Shown: piece after piece, positions 63,970 through 64,000 of the stretch
How positions within the stretch are numbered: position 1 is the first letter of the stretch
How the letters are laid out: the number at the start of each line of letters is the position of its first letter
Assembly (NCBI GenBank): GCA_040403095.1
Contig: JBBALI010000016.1
Span: 11,652 to 75,651 of the forward strand
Length of the DNA stretch: 64,000 nt
Reading direction: 5' to 3'
DNA from: JAQVCM01 sp040403095
GTDB taxonomy: Bacteria > Bacteroidota > Bacteroidia > Flavobacteriales_D > Crocinitomicaceae
Translations under genes and position numbers: made by a program
The notes under the pieces: model-generated
What the model was told of the DNA's origin: nothing
The model's database searches: none
The model's input: the letters and a program-made list of their open reading frames with translations, nothing else

Positions 63970-64000
63970 CTGTGGATTTTAAAAAAAATCAAGCATAAAT

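Overview
The window is a 64 kb stretch of AT-rich chromosome from a Bacteroidota bacterium, most likely order Flavobacteriales. The placement within or near Crocinitomicaceae (Fluviicola-like) is inference only. The evidence for the phylum is direct: several secreted proteins end in type IX secretion (T9SS) type A or type B sorting domains, many genes have a TAnnTTTG -7 promoter element, and there are marker families such as DUF5686, GWxTD, HYC_CC_PP, a DAHP synthase-chorismate mutase fusion and PepT. Coding density is high. I see no insertion sequence, prophage or CRISPR array.

Layout. 1-3.8 kb: 3' part of a DsbD-type reductase, pepT and ndk. 4.0-7.5 kb: a minus-strand copper-linked operon (HYC_CC_PP protein, T9SS protein, T9SS multicopper oxidase, HMA lipoprotein). 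7.6-9.7 kb: two nucleotide-cleaning enzymes, then rpsF-rpsR-rplI. 9.9-14.1 kb: a PlsC-like acyltransferase, two orphan genes, aroQ divergent from xerD, and a small orphan. 14.3-16.5 kb: a large anchored protein of unknown function. 16.5-20.5 kb: a repeat block and a coupled operon of response regulator, tsaB, DAHP synthase-chorismate mutase and aroA. 20.6-26.7 kb: purB, two secreted or outer-membrane proteins with a candidate small RNA between them, a CoA-type Nudix hydrolase and a lipoprotein. 27.0-32.5 kb: trhO-lgt-lnt facing an ABC1 kinase-TetR pair. 32.8-41.0 kb: a T9SS type B surface protein, a Kir-type potassium channel, a CapA-like protein and a siderophore/heme-type ABC transporter. 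41.1-50.6 kb: comM/yifB, lpdA, hemH, alaS, a glycosyltransferase and a sigma-54 response regulator without a DNA-binding domain. 50.6-56.8 kb: a lipoprotein, an MbnP-MbnH-YHYH operon and recQ. 56.9-63.9 kb: tatC, a DUF5686 protein, lptB, a GT2 glycosyltransferase, a GWxTD protein and tRNA-Ser(TGA).

How it fits together. Most genes are housekeeping: translation, aromatic amino acid, purine and heme synthesis, lipoprotein maturation, LPS export and Tat export. The accessory signal is mainly envelope and metal biology. Two separate clusters look copper-related, and both send products out through T9SS. The most interesting items are the MbnP-MbnH-YHYH operon, a 58-bp tandem repeat that supplies the C-terminus and stop codon of AroA, a candidate small RNA at about 23.7 kb with its own promoter and terminator, and a response regulator translationally coupled to tsaB and aro genes. 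I did not find a convincing wholly new multi-gene system. Functions are assigned by reading motifs, without database searches.
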